In this document: positions 1-8,299 of the stretch, in pieces | Layout of the letters: the number at the start of each line of letters is the position of its first letter | Numbering within the stretch: position 1 is the first letter of the stretch | Assembly: GCF_029504575.1 (NCBI RefSeq) | Contig: NZ_JAQFII010000001.1 | Span: 2,268,501-2,332,500, forward strand | DNA: 64,000 bases | Reading direction: 5' to 3' | DNA from: Streptomyces sp. SPB162 | GTDB lineage: Bacteria; Actinomycetota; Actinomycetes; Streptomycetales; Streptomycetaceae | The notes under the pieces: model-generated | Database searches by the model: none | Told to the model about the DNA's origin: nothing | Seen by the model: the letters and a program-made list of their open reading frames with translations, nothing else | Position numbers and translations under genes: made by a program

Positions 1-207
1 TATCTGACGTCGCTCGCCGCACCGCTGCCGCGCGCGCGGTTCTGCCCCACGGGAGGCATCGACGCGGCCGCCGCGCCGCGCTACCTGGCGCTGCCCAACG
101 TCGGCTGCGTCGGCGGCACCTGGATGCTGCCCGCCGACGCGCTCCGCGCCAAGGACTGGGACCGCGTCGAGGCCCTCGCGCGCGAAGCCGCCGTCCTGCG
201 CGGCTGA
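1..207 (+). CDS. eda: KDPG/KHG aldolase, C-terminal part (cut by window edge)
   Basis: The reading frame is open from base 1 and stops with TGA at 205-207, giving the last 68 residues. They contain FCPTGGI followed by YLALPNVGCVGGTWM, which is the phosphate-binding and C-terminal part of the class I aldolase that splits 2-keto-3-deoxy-6-phosphogluconate into pyruvate and glyceraldehyde 3-phosphate. The Schiff-base lysine lies upstream of the window, so activity cannot be judged. It is convergent with the RNase H/phosphatase gene and only about 20 bases separate the two stops. Confidence 0.85.
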   Translation, partial: YLTSLAAPLPRARFCPTGGIDAAAAPRYLALPNVGCVGGTWMLPADALRAKDWDRVEALAREAAVLRG

Positions 208-226
208 ACCGGAGAACGGCGCCGCT

Positions 227-1432
227 CTACCGGACGTGCGAGGTGTCGTTCAGCAGCCTCAGCGACGCGTTGCCGTCCGCGTAGTACGCAACCGTCGAGA
301 CGGACGCGGCCGCCAACTCCATACGGAACATCGACTCGGGCGGCGCACCCAGCGCCAGCCGGACCAGCGTCTTGACGGGCGTCACGTGCGTGACGAGCAG
401 CACCGTCTTCCCCGCGTAGCGCGCCAGGAGCTTGTCGCGGGACAGCGCCACCCGGCGGGCGACCGCCGCGAAGCTCTCGCCGCCGGGCGGGGCGGTGTCG
501 GCCGAGGCCAGCCAGGCGTCCAGTTCGGCTGGGAAACGCTCCCGCACCTCGGCGAAGGTGAGCCCCTCGAAGCTGCCGAAGTCGGTCTCGCGCAGGCCCT
601 CGTCAATGCGCACGTCAAGGCCGAGGCGGGTCGCGACGGCTTCGGCGGTCTGCCGGCAGCGGGCCAGCGGGGAGCTGACGATCGCCTGCACGGCGCCCGT
701 ACCCCTGCCCGACGCCGCGAACGCGGTCGCGGCCTGCTGCGCCTGCCAACGGCCCTTCTCCGACAGGTCGGGATCACCACCGCCGCTGCCCGAGAACCGC
801 TTCTCGGGCGTCAGGGCGGTCTCGCCGTGCCGGAGCAGGACGAACGTGGTGGGCGTCCCGAGGTCGGCGGGCGCCGACCAGCCCGCCGTCGGTGCCGCCT
901 CGGGAAGGGTGTCCCGCACCGCGTCGGCCGCCGAACCCTCGGCGGGAACCGCGACGTCGATGCCACCGCCCAGCCCCAGTTCGCTGCGCACGACGGGAGC
1001 CTGCGGCTCCCACTGCCGCCCCCGCTTGCCCGCGTCCATCGCCTCGTTCGCGAGCCGGTCCGCGTGCTTGTTCTTCTCGCGCGGGATCCACTCGTACGTC
1101 ACCTGGCCGACCGGCAGCACGGCCTTGGCCTCGGCCGCGAGCGGCCGCATGTCCGGGTGCTTGATCTTCCAGCGCCCCGACATCTGCTCGACGACGAGCT
1201 TGGAGTCCATCCGGACCCTGACCACCGCCTCGGGATCGAGGGCCTTGGCGGCCCGCAGTCCCGCGATCAGACCCCGGTACTCGGCGACGTTGTTCGTGGC
1301 GTGCCCGATGTACTCGGCGACCTCGGCGAGGGTCTCGCCGCCGGCCGGGTCGAGGACCACGGCGCCGTAGCCCGCCGGGCCCGGGTTGCCCCGGGACCCG
1401 CCGTCGGCCTCGACGACGAGACCACGAGCCAT
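227..1432 (-). CDS. Bifunctional RNase H / histidine phosphatase (CobC-like)
   Basis: The 401-residue protein has two domains. Residues 1-135 are an RNase HI domain with the carboxylates D10, E51, D76 and D125 in their usual contexts (EADGGSRGNPGP, NVAEYRGL, RMDSKLV, HADRLANE). Residues 195-400 are a histidine phosphatase domain with the phospho-acceptor motif RHGE at 201-204 and a later VTHVTPVK histidine. The same fusion is known in mycobacteria (Rv2228c), where the second domain is an alpha-ribazole-phosphate phosphatase acting in cobalamin synthesis. It is the last gene of a Nif3, zinc-ribbon, RNase H operon. Its ATG overlaps the upstream TGA by one base, so translation is probably coupled. 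Which phosphatase substrate is used here is inferred from the family only. Confidence 0.92.
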   Translation of the reverse strand: MARGLVVEADGGSRGNPGPAGYGAVVLDPAGGETLAEVAEYIGHATNNVAEYRGLIAGLRAAKALDPEAVVRVRMDSKLVVEQMSGRWKIKHPDMRPLAAEAKAVLPVGQVTYEWIPREKNKHADRLANEAMDAGKRGRQWEPQAPVVRSELGLGGGIDVAVPAEGSAADAVRDTLPEAAPTAGWSAPADLGTPTTFVLLRHGETALTPEKRFSGSGGGDPDLSEKGRWQAQQAATAFAASGRGTGAVQAIVSSPLARCRQTAEAVATRLGLDVRIDEGLRETDFGSFEGLTFAEVRERFPAELDAWLASADTAPPGGESFAAVARRVALSRDKLLARYAGKTVLLVTHVTPVKTLVRLALGAPPESMFRMELAAASVSTVAYYADGNASLRLLNDTSHVR

Positions 1433-2175
1433 CAGAGGCCGGAGTCCGAGGTGCGGACCAGGATGCGCATGCAGTTCTCGCAGCGGACGACGGCGTCGGC
1501 CGGAGCGCCCCGCACCTCGCCCAGTTCGGTGATGTTGAGCTCCAGCCGGCAGCCTTCGCAGCGCTTCTGGTAGAGCCGGGCGGCGCCGACGCCGCCCTGC
1601 TGCGAGCGCAGCTTGTCGTAGAGCTTCAGGAGGTCGGCCGGAACGGATCCGGCGACGATCTCGCGCTCCTTGACGGACTTGGAGGCCTCGGCGTCGATCT
1701 CGGCCAGCGCGGCGGACCTGCGGGCCTCGGCCTCGGCGGCCTTGGCCTGCACGGACTCCACCCGACGGGTGAGCTCCTGGACCCGCTCCTGCATGGCCTC
1801 GCGACGCTCCATGACCTCCAGGACGACGTCCTCGAGGTCGCTCTGCCGCTTGGCGAGCGAGATGATCTCGCGCTGCAGGTTCTCCAGGTCGCGCGGGGAG
1901 GCCGCCGCACCAGAGTCGAGCCGCTGCTGGTCGCGGGCGGCGCGCTGGCGCACCTGGTCCACGTCCTGTTCGGACTTGGTCTGCTCGCGGGCGGTGTCGC
2001 TCTCCTCGGTCTGCGCGGCGACGAGCAGGTCGCGAAGCTGCGTGAGGTCGGCGTTCAGGCGGTCGAGCTCGGCGTGCTCGGGAAGGTGGTGCCGCTTGTG
2101 GTCCAGCTGCTGGATACGCGAGTCGAGCGCCTGGACTTCGAGGAGGCGGATCTGGTCGGCGGGGGCGGCGTTCAG
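1432..2175 (-). CDS. Coiled-coil zinc-ribbon protein (CdsZ/DUF164-type), CTG start
   Basis: The 247-residue product is a long charged coiled coil (about residues 5-185) ending in a four-cysteine zinc ribbon, CEGC then about 22 residues and CENC. Families of this kind bind nucleic acid, but the exact role is not established from sequence. No ATG or GTG fits the domain start. Homologous sequence begins at a CTG (2173-2175) with AGGAG placed seven bases upstream, and the CTG overlaps the TGA of the Nif3 gene as CTGA. I therefore assign a CTG start, which is rare in Streptomyces. The operon order Nif3, zinc ribbon, RNase H/phosphatase is the same as Rv2230c-Rv2229c-Rv2228c of Mycobacterium tuberculosis. 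Confidence 0.85.
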   Translation of the reverse strand: MNAAPADQIRLLEVQALDSRIQQLDHKRHHLPEHAELDRLNADLTQLRDLLVAAQTEESDTAREQTKSEQDVDQVRQRAARDQQRLDSGAAASPRDLENLQREIISLAKRQSDLEDVVLEVMERREAMQERVQELTRRVESVQAKAAEAEARRSAALAEIDAEASKSVKEREIVAGSVPADLLKLYDKLRSQQGGVGAARLYQKRCEGCRLELNITELGEVRGAPADAVVRCENCMRILVRTSDSGL

Positions 2176-3119
2176 CGGGGGGCTCCTGGGTGAGACTGCG
2201 GGCGCGAGGCGCTCGTTGGAAGGGTGGCTTCGGGCGACTTGCGGGAAGAAAGGGAGGAGGACGTGCCGGACACGGCCTCCGGTGCGGGCTCGTGGGCCGT
2301 CCACGGGTCGGTGACCTGGTGCGACACATACGTCCGCAGGGCCCAGCCGTGCCGGTCGGAGATCTCGTCGAGCTGGCCCGCGGCCTGCTCGCACCACGGC
2401 CACTCGGTTGCCCAGTGTGCGGCATCCACCAGTGCGGGCCTACCGTCGGAGGCGAGTCCCCACTGCTGGGCCTCGGAGGCCGGGTGGTGGCGGAGGTCCG
2501 CGGTGAGGTAGGCGTCGACGCCCGCCGCGCGGACGTCGTCGAAGAGCCCGTCGCCCGAGCCGCCGCAGACGGCGACGGTCCGGACCAGCTGCTCGGGGTC
2601 CCCCGCGACACGTAGCCCGGTCGCCGTGCGCGGCAGGCCGCGGGCGGCCCGGGCGGCGAACGCGGCCAGCGTGAGCGGGGCGTCCAGCTCGCCGATGCGG
2701 CCGAGGCCGCGGCGGCCCGACGGATCGGTCCCGTCCGGCACGAGGGGGCCGGTGATGCGCAGCCCGACGGCGCCGGCGAGGGCGTCGGAGACTCCCGGGT
2801 CGGCGCGGTCGGCGTTGGTGTGCGCGACGTGCAGGGCGACATCGTTCTTGATCAGCGTGTGCACCACCCGGCCCTTGAAGCCGGTGGCGGCGACCGTCGA
2901 CGTACCGCGCAGGTACAGCGGATGGTGGGTGACCAGCAGGTCGGCACCGATCCGCACCGCCTCGTCGGCGACCTCCTGGACGGGGTCGACGGCGAACAGC
3001 ACCCGCGTGACCTCCGCCTCCGGATCGCCGCAGACCAGGCCGACGGCGTCCCAGTCCTCTGCCTGATGAGGGGGCCAGAGGGTTTCGAGCGCGGCGATGA
3101 CGTCGGACAGTGAGGGCAC
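2172..3119 (-). CDS. Nif3-like dinuclear metal center protein
   Basis: The protein has 315 residues and the Nif3/DUF34 layout: a dinuclear metal site with H65-H66 in LLVTHHPLYLRG, a second AHTNAD motif near residue 100, and a C-terminal HWATEWPWCEQ segment. The family is widespread and binds two metals; suggested roles include GTP cyclohydrolase-related chemistry, but no function is firm. GTG start at 3117-3119. No clear Shine-Dalgarno sequence precedes it, so the mRNA may be leaderless or weakly translated. It is the first gene of the three-gene minus-strand operon and is divergent from the gene at 3376. The last 35 residues are Ser/Pro-rich and probably disordered. Confidence 0.9.
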   Translation of the reverse strand: MPSLSDVIAALETLWPPHQAEDWDAVGLVCGDPEAEVTRVLFAVDPVQEVADEAVRIGADLLVTHHPLYLRGTSTVAATGFKGRVVHTLIKNDVALHVAHTNADRADPGVSDALAGAVGLRITGPLVPDGTDPSGRRGLGRIGELDAPLTLAAFAARAARGLPRTATGLRVAGDPEQLVRTVAVCGGSGDGLFDDVRAAGVDAYLTADLRHHPASEAQQWGLASDGRPALVDAAHWATEWPWCEQAAGQLDEISDRHGWALRTYVSHQVTDPWTAHEPAPEAVSGTSSSLSSRKSPEATLPTSASRPQSHPGAPR

Positions 3120-3375
3120 GGGAGGAAGGTTACCGCCCTCCCCCGCGCCGACCGTATTCGCGGGCGGCCGGACGACGGTTACCGGACTACTTGACGCGCT
3201 CCGCCCGGTGTCCCCCGCCCAGTCCGGAAGCTCTGGTTCCGGTCATGGATCACACCTAACGCCCGCTCCTCGGGTAAACGGAGGAAGCGCCACCCTTACG
3301 TGTGAACTGCACCGACTCGCCGTGATCGTCCGGAAGCGCGAAAACTAGCGTCGTACTCCGGAGGTGGACCAACAC

Positions 3376-4533
3376 ATGACGGCTTGTGCCATCGAAAAGG
3401 CCACGGTGCTGCGGGCAGGGTTCACGATCGCGTCCGACGGCTCGTACGCGGCCTGCCTCACCGAGTCGGGTGAGGGCGGCTGGTACCCCGAGCGCTGGAC
3501 GCTGGCCGGCCCCGAGCCGTACACCGTCCCGCTGCCCGGCAACCAGCCGGAGGAACCCGGCACCGAAGTGCTGCCGCTGCCCGACGGGCGGGTGCTCATC
3601 CGCCGCCGCGTCGCCGACCGCTTCGACCTCGCGCTGCTCTACCCGACCGGGCCCGGCACCGGCGAGCTGCCGCTCGGCTCCCTGTGGTCCCTGGAGGGCG
3701 AGGAGGTGCGGCTGCTGCCGCCGGTCGCCGGAGCGGCCTTCGCCCTCGCCCACACGGAAGCCGCCACCCAGGTGTGGCTCGTCTGCGGCAGCGGCGGCGG
3801 CAACCACAACGGCGGGCCGCAGCTGCTCGCCACCGTGCCCGGCCGCTGCACCGGCGGGGTCTGGCTGGACCGCGCCGGCCGGCTGCTCGCCCTCAACCGC
3901 GTCGGTCCGGACGGCGGCCGCACCAAGGCGGTCTCCGTCGACCTGCGGGAGGGCGAGGTGACCCCGCTGCTGCAGATCGCCGAGGACAGCGACGACCGGG
4001 TGCTGCTCGCCGAGCCCGACAGCGGTCTGCTCCTGCTCCGCAGCAACGCGCCCGGCACCGACCGGCTCGGCTGGGGCGTGCTGGACAGCCGGCGGCCGGT
4101 GCGCTTCCCGGAGGCGCTGCGCAGGGACGACACGGTCCTCACGCCGTTCGCCGCGCAGTCCGGCCAGATACTGATGCCGGAGGCGTCGGCGGTGGCGCTG
4201 CGCGCCGAGGGTCCCGACGGGGCCGCCCCCGTGGTCTGGCGGCCGGGCGAACGGACGGTGACCTGGCTCACCGCGCCCGAGGGCTGGCTGGCGGGCACCG
4301 GGCTGTGGTCGGCGCGCGGCTCGCTGCGGCTGCCGTACGCGTGCGCGCGCTGGCCGTTCGGGCTGACCGAGTACGAGGCACCGGCCGCGGCTCCCGCACC
4401 GGCCGTCACGGGCGTCGCACGGGCGGCGGTCGGGGGCGCCGCGCCGGACGAGCGGGCGGGCGGTGACGAGCCGCGGACGATGTCCGTGCTCCCCCTCCAG
4501 CAGGCCCCGCTCGACACCGCGCGGGCACGGTGA
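3376..4533 (+). CDS. Conserved Streptomyces protein, beta-propeller-like
   Basis: I do not recognise a defined family. The protein (385 residues from this ATG) has no signal peptide or membrane segment and is rich in short beta-strand patterns with repeated glycine, tryptophan and aspartate turns (GGWYPERW, GGVWLDRAGRLLALN, LGWGVLDSRRPVRFPE), as in WD-like or propeller proteins. The C-terminal 60 residues are Ala/Pro-rich. GGAGG at 3360-3364 is 11 bases before ATG 3376; an in-frame GTG at 3364 overlaps that GGAGG and is less likely. It faces away from the Nif3 operon across a 256-base promoter region. Function unknown. Confidence 0.75.
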   Translation: MTACAIEKATVLRAGFTIASDGSYAACLTESGEGGWYPERWTLAGPEPYTVPLPGNQPEEPGTEVLPLPDGRVLIRRRVADRFDLALLYPTGPGTGELPLGSLWSLEGEEVRLLPPVAGAAFALAHTEAATQVWLVCGSGGGNHNGGPQLLATVPGRCTGGVWLDRAGRLLALNRVGPDGGRTKAVSVDLREGEVTPLLQIAEDSDDRVLLAEPDSGLLLLRSNAPGTDRLGWGVLDSRRPVRFPEALRRDDTVLTPFAAQSGQILMPEASAVALRAEGPDGAAPVVWRPGERTVTWLTAPEGWLAGTGLWSARGSLRLPYACARWPFGLTEYEAPAAAPAPAVTGVARAAVGGAAPDERAGGDEPRTMSVLPLQQAPLDTARAR

Positions 4534-4697
4534 CCCCGATGATCTCCGGACGCGTCCGCCGACTACACTCGCCGGGGGCTACGCATCCGGACCCCTCGGG
4601 CACCGAGGGTGACCAACGGGCTTACCCGCAGGCCGAATTGGGGATATTCGGCCGCTTCAAGCGCACACCGGCAGGCCATTCACGGGGGAGACGCTCC

Positions 4698-4832
4698 ATG
4701 TCCGACAACACATCCGACTCCGGCGAGGGTCACGACAACGCCGGGGGTCGCCACCGCGGTACCGCGTCGCCACACGACAGCGCCGGCGACGCGCACGGAC
4801 GCCACCGGCGCCCCTCGAGCAACCAGGACTGA
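4698..4832 (+). CDS. Small hydrophilic protein, 44 residues
   Basis: A short reading frame starts with ATG at 4698 preceded by GGGGGAG with a seven-base gap, an excellent ribosome site. The product is 44 residues, very polar and His/Gly/Asp/Ser-rich, with no hydrophobic segment (MSDNTSDSGEGHDN at the start). It is followed by a gap and the converging SDR gene. No family is recognised. The good ribosome site and Streptomyces-like third-position GC are the only support, so it may be a small regulatory or stress protein, or may not be expressed. Confidence 0.5.
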   Translation: MSDNTSDSGEGHDNAGGRHRGTASPHDSAGDAHGRHRRPSSNQD

Positions 4833-4932
4833 CCTGGCGGTCGGCCGGCGGCCCCGGGCCCGCCCGGCGCTCGGGGGTGGGGGCCGCGGGGCCTGGGCCG
4901 CGCTTCGCGGCCTTGGTGACTCGCCGGGAGGG

Positions 4933-5880
4933 CTACTCGTGTTTCAGGGCCAGGACTTCCGTGGCCGCGAACGTCTGGTTCGGGTCGCGGTCCGCGTAGT
5001 ACGGGGTCAGCAGGCCGTCGAGTTCGTCGAAGCCGAAGACGTCCTTGGCCGTGTCGAACCTGGCGGCCACGCGGGGGCGGTCGATGACCGCGACCATGCC
5101 GCCATGCACGACGAAGAGCTGGCCGTTGGCGCGCGCGGCCGCGGGTGAGGCGAGGTAGCCGACGAGCGGGGAGACATGCTCGGGGGCGAGCGGGTCGAGA
5201 CCCTCCTCCACGTCCAGATAGCCCGCGAAGACGTCCTCCGTCATCCGGGTGCGGGCGCGCGGGCAGATCGCGTTGGCCGTGACGCCGTACTTGCCGAGTG
5301 CGAGCGCCGTGGAGGTGGTGAGCCCGACGATGCCGCCCTTGGCGGCGGCGTAGTTGGGCTGCCCGGCCGAGCCGGCGAGGAACGCCTCGGAGGAGGTGTT
5401 GACGATGCGGCCGTAGACCGGCCCGGCCGCCGCCTTGGAGCGTTCCCGCCAGTGGACGGCAGCGAAGTGGGTCGTGTTGAAGTGGCCCTTGAGATGGACG
5501 TGGATCACCGCGTCCCACTCCGCCTCCGACATCGAGAAGATCATCCGGTCGCGGAGGATGCCCGCGTTGTTGACCAGGATGTCGAGCTTTCCGTAGGTGT
5601 CGACGGCGAGCCGGACCAGCCCGCGGGCCTGCTCGAAGTCGGCCACGTCGCCGTGGTGCGCGACCGCCTGCCCGCCCGCCGCGACGATCTCCGCCGCGAC
5701 CTCCTCCGCCGGGGTGGCGGACGCCGCGCCCGAGCCGTCCCGGCCCGGCTGGCCGAAGTCGTTGACGACGACGCTCGCGCCGAGCCGTCCCAACTCCAGG
5801 GCCTCGGCCCGTCCGAGGCCGCGCCCGGCCCCGGTGACGATCGCGGCAAGACCCGACAGTTGCTGCCCGTGCACAGACAT
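4933..5880 (-). CDS. Short-chain dehydrogenase, (3R)-hydroxyacyl-CoA dehydrogenase type
   Basis: A 315-residue classical SDR. The NAD-binding TGAGRGLG motif lies near residues 15-22, followed by NNAG, and the catalytic Ser, then Tyr-X3-Lys in NYAAAKGG. It resembles the dehydrogenase unit of peroxisomal multifunctional enzyme 2 (17-beta-hydroxysteroid dehydrogenase 4), which oxidises 3-hydroxyacyl-CoA during beta-oxidation of branched or steroid side chains. The ATG is chosen because GAGAGG precedes it by seven bases; longer starts lack this. It is the third gene of a MaoC, alcohol dehydrogenase, SDR run on the minus strand, and MaoC is the matching hydratase. Expression is probably driven from the KstR-like operator at 8143. 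Confidence 0.88.
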   Translation of the reverse strand: MSVHGQQLSGLAAIVTGAGRGLGRAEALELGRLGASVVVNDFGQPGRDGSGAASATPAEEVAAEIVAAGGQAVAHHGDVADFEQARGLVRLAVDTYGKLDILVNNAGILRDRMIFSMSEAEWDAVIHVHLKGHFNTTHFAAVHWRERSKAAAGPVYGRIVNTSSEAFLAGSAGQPNYAAAKGGIVGLTTSTALALGKYGVTANAICPRARTRMTEDVFAGYLDVEEGLDPLAPEHVSPLVGYLASPAAARANGQLFVVHGGMVAVIDRPRVAARFDTAKDVFGFDELDGLLTPYYADRDPNQTFAATEVLALKHE

Positions 5881-5930
5881 CCTGGTCCTCTCAGCTGCAG
5901 GTGCGGGTTCCAACGGTTCCGACCGTTCCA

Positions 5931-5970
5931 ACGGTTCGACGGTTCGACGGCTCGACGGCTCGACGGCTCA
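5931..5970. repeat. Five tandem octamers ACGGYTCG
   Basis: Between the SDR and alcohol dehydrogenase genes the octamer ACGGTTCG/ACGGCTCG is repeated five times without gaps, and degenerate versions extend to about 5905. The last unit contains the stop codon of the dehydrogenase gene. It looks like slippage expansion; no function is evident. Confidence 0.7.
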
Positions 5971-7044
5971 GATGGTGATGCAGGTGCGCAGCGCCTCGCC
6001 GGTCCGCATCTGGTCGATCGCGTCGTTGATCTCGTCGAGCCGCACCCGGTGGGTGATCAGGTTCTCCAGGTCGATGCGGCCGGCACGCCAGAGCTTGATG
6101 ACGCGCTCGTAGGAGCGCAGCACGTCGCCGCCGCCGTAGAGCGAGGGCAGGATGCGCTTCTCGTCGAAGAACAGCTCGAACATGTTGATCTGCAGGTTGT
6201 CGTCCATGGCACCGGCGCCGACGATGCACAGGGTGCCGCCGCGGCGGGTGGTCTCGTACGCGGTGCGGGCGGTGGCGGACTTGCCGACGACCTCGAAGAC
6301 GTAGTCGAAGCCCTCGCCCGCGGTGACGCGGTTCTTGGCGTCGGCCAGGCCGTCGGGGGCGACGCCCTCGGTCGCGCCGAACCGCAGGGCCGCCTCGCGC
6401 CGGCTCTCGACCGGGTCGATGGCGACGATCTCTGCGGCGCCCAGCGCCCGCGCGCCCTGGATGACGCTGATGCCGACCCCGCCGCACCCGATGACGGCGA
6501 CCGACGAACCGGCCTCCACCTTCGCGGTGTTGATGGCGGCGCCGATGCCGGTGGTGACTCCGCAGCCGATCAGCGCGGCGATCTCGTACGGCACGTCGTC
6601 CGGGATCGGGACGGCGCACAGCGAGTCGACGACGACCTCCTCGGCGAAGGTGCCGGTGCCGGCGAAGCCGAAGACGTCACCGCCGGGGCGCTTGTAGTTG
6701 GGGGTGCCGGCGTTGAGGAATCCGGCGATGCAGAGCTGGGTCTGGCCGCGCTTGCAGGACGCGCAGGCGCCGCAGGCCGGCAGCCAGCAGACCAGCACGC
6801 GGTCACCCGCCTTGACGTGGGTGACGCCCTCACCGACCTCGACGATCTCGCCGGCGCCCTCGTGACCGGGCACGAACGGCGCGGGCTGCGGCAGGACGCC
6901 GCTCATCGCCGACAGGTCGGAGTGACACAGTCCGGTCGCCCGGATGCGGATCCGCACCTTGCCGGGCCCGAATCCCACCGCCTCGACGTCATCGAAGACC
7001 TCGAGTTTGTCCTGGCCTATCTCCTGCTGGATTGCTGCGCGCAC
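5968..7044 (-). CDS. Zn-dependent alcohol dehydrogenase (MDR, NDMA/mycothiol-type group)
   Basis: The 358-residue medium-chain dehydrogenase has the catalytic zinc ligands in TGLCHSD and GHEGAGE, the four structural zinc cysteines in CGACASCKRGQTQLC, and the Rossmann motif VIGCGGVGISV. It should oxidise a primary or secondary alcohol with NAD. Its nearest recognisable relatives are actinobacterial Zn-alcohol dehydrogenases that work with bound cofactor or with S-(hydroxymethyl)mycothiol. Start GTG at 7042-7044 follows GGGAG at eight bases. The position between a MaoC hydratase and an SDR, plus a CYP125-like P450 elsewhere in the window, suggests that the alcohol could be a hydroxylated side chain. 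This is inference. Confidence 0.87.
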   Translation of the reverse strand: MRAAIQQEIGQDKLEVFDDVEAVGFGPGKVRIRIRATGLCHSDLSAMSGVLPQPAPFVPGHEGAGEIVEVGEGVTHVKAGDRVLVCWLPACGACASCKRGQTQLCIAGFLNAGTPNYKRPGGDVFGFAGTGTFAEEVVVDSLCAVPIPDDVPYEIAALIGCGVTTGIGAAINTAKVEAGSSVAVIGCGGVGISVIQGARALGAAEIVAIDPVESRREAALRFGATEGVAPDGLADAKNRVTAGEGFDYVFEVVGKSATARTAYETTRRGGTLCIVGAGAMDDNLQINMFELFFDEKRILPSLYGGGDVLRSYERVIKLWRAGRIDLENLITHRVRLDEINDAIDQMRTGEALRTCITI

Positions 7045-7142
7045 GGGTGCGGCTCCCTTCGCGAGGTGCGGAATGGTGCGGGGTCGGGCGGGGTCGGGCG
7101 GGGTCGTACGGATGGCGCTGTTCCCGCTGCCGGCGGGGAGGG

Positions 7143-7997
7143 TTACGCGTGTTCCACGACGGTGTCCGCGAGGACCGGCGCGTCGTCCCGGTCGACCGAG
7201 GTCGCCGACACCTGGATGCGGCCGTCCGCCCGCCACATCCGCACGCGCAGCGTCTCGCCGGGGAAGCAGATCCCGGCGAAGCGGGTGGAGTAGGCGCGGA
7301 CCCGCGCGACATCGCCGTCGAGCATCGTGTCGACGACGGCCTTGAGGACGATGCCGTACGAGCACAGACCGTGCAGGATCGGCTTGTCGAAACCGGCGAC
7401 CTTGGCGAACTCGGGGTCCGCGTGCAGTGGGTTCCAGTCGCCGGACAGCCGGTAGAGCAGCGCCTGGTCCTCACGGGTGGCGACCTCGACCGTGCGGTCC
7501 GGGTCGCGCTCCGGGGCCTCGGTGCGGACGGAGGGACCGCGGTCGCCGCCGAAGCCGCCCTCGCCGCGGACGAAGATCTGCGTGTCGGCCGCCCACAGCG
7601 GCCCCTCGTCGTCGGCGACTTCCGAGCGCAGCACGATGACGGCCGCCTTGCCCTTGTCGTGGACGGCGGCGATCCGGCTGGTCTGCACGGCCTTCCCGGT
7701 GGCCGGGATCGGTCGGTGCAGCTCGATGCGCTGACCGCCGTGCAGCACGGCGGCGAGGTTCACGTCGATCCCGGGCGCGCTCAGCCCGCCCGCGGCGGCC
7801 AGGCTGCCGCCCGCGACGGTGACGAAGCTGGGCAGCACCTGCAGCCTGCTCTCCAGCGTGTAGCGCAGCTCGTCGGGATCCGTGGCCGGCCGGCCGGCGC
7901 CCACGCCCAGGTGGTAGAGCAGGACGTCCTTGTGGTCCCAGGCGAGGTCGGTGGTGCGGGGTTCGGCCGCGGTGGCCTTCGCGACGTCGATGGGCAT
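7143..7997 (-). CDS. MaoC-family enoyl-CoA hydratase 2
   Basis: A 284-residue double hot-dog hydratase. The C-terminal half carries the hydratase-2 signature around LSGDWNPLHADPEFA followed by GFDKPILHGLC, with the catalytic Asp and His. The N-terminal half is a degenerate hot dog, as in eukaryotic and actinobacterial hydratase 2 enzymes that give (3R)-hydroxyacyl-CoA, the substrate of the SDR two genes downstream. AAGGAG is 11 bases before the ATG. The 5' leader from the KstR-like operator at 8143-8156 is about 145 bases. Role in side-chain beta-oxidation of steroids or other bulky acyl-CoAs is inferred from the regulon. Confidence 0.9.
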   Translation of the reverse strand: MPIDVAKATAAEPRTTDLAWDHKDVLLYHLGVGAGRPATDPDELRYTLESRLQVLPSFVTVAGGSLAAAGGLSAPGIDVNLAAVLHGGQRIELHRPIPATGKAVQTSRIAAVHDKGKAAVIVLRSEVADDEGPLWAADTQIFVRGEGGFGGDRGPSVRTEAPERDPDRTVEVATREDQALLYRLSGDWNPLHADPEFAKVAGFDKPILHGLCSYGIVLKAVVDTMLDGDVARVRAYSTRFAGICFPGETLRVRMWRADGRIQVSATSVDRDDAPVLADTVVEHA

Positions 7998-8142
7998 GGT
8001 CCGGCTTGCTCCTTCGCCGTGGGACTGGAACGTGCGGATACCTCACGGAACCGACGGCGGGGCCGCGTGTCGTGGAGGACCCCGGCGCGGCTGTCCGCAC
8101 CGTCGGCCGCGCCGGGGTCGATCAGGGCTGCCGGAACGTGTT

Positions 8143-8156
8143 TAGAACGTGTTCTA
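8143..8156. promoter_or_regulatory. KstR-type operator 1 (perfect consensus)
   Basis: TAGAACGTGTTCTA fits the KstR consensus TNNAACNNGTTNNA at every fixed position and is a perfect palindrome. It lies upstream of the MaoC-ADH-SDR operon and between that operon and the divergent ABC transporter. Confidence 0.75.
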
Positions 8157-8198
8157 GCAATGCTCATGTATAACGCATCGCCCCGAGCCTGTGAATAG

Positions 8199-8213
8199 CT
8201 GACGCACCATCAG
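8199..8213. promoter_or_regulatory. Palindrome CTGACG-CAC-CATCAG (motif 2, site A)
   Basis: This 15-base element matches CTGAYG-N3-CRTCAG and recurs at other promoters in the window (16543, 19547, 44178, weaker at 36038). It lies 43 bases from KstR-type operator 1, on the ABC-transporter side. The binding regulator is unknown. Confidence 0.5.
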
Positions 8214-8299
8214 ATCGCGCCACCCGTGACATTTGTCCCGGCCGACCCCGTACATTCACCTCTGCCGAGGTCAGGGCCGTTCTCCGTACCGTCGACGGC

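Noticed and set aside
227-2842. A very long open frame on the minus strand covering the RNase H gene and two upstream genes
   Set aside because: Only the last 401 codons encode the RNase H/phosphatase. The upstream part is Pro/Arg/Ala-rich and runs through the zinc-ribbon and Nif3 genes in a wrong frame; such extensions are normal in 72% GC DNA.
5968-7044. Alcohol dehydrogenase considered as S-nitrosomycothiol reductase/MscR itself
   Set aside because: The zinc motifs fit the wider family, but the operon with MaoC and SDR favours a catabolic alcohol dehydrogenase; sequence alone cannot settle the substrate, so the specific name was not used.
5176-7293. Long plus-strand frame opposite the SDR and alcohol dehydrogenase genes
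   Set aside because: It is antisense to two convincing enzymes with catalytic motifs and ribosome sites, and its composition (Asp/Gly/Val/Arg-rich, no motifs) is that of a shadow frame.
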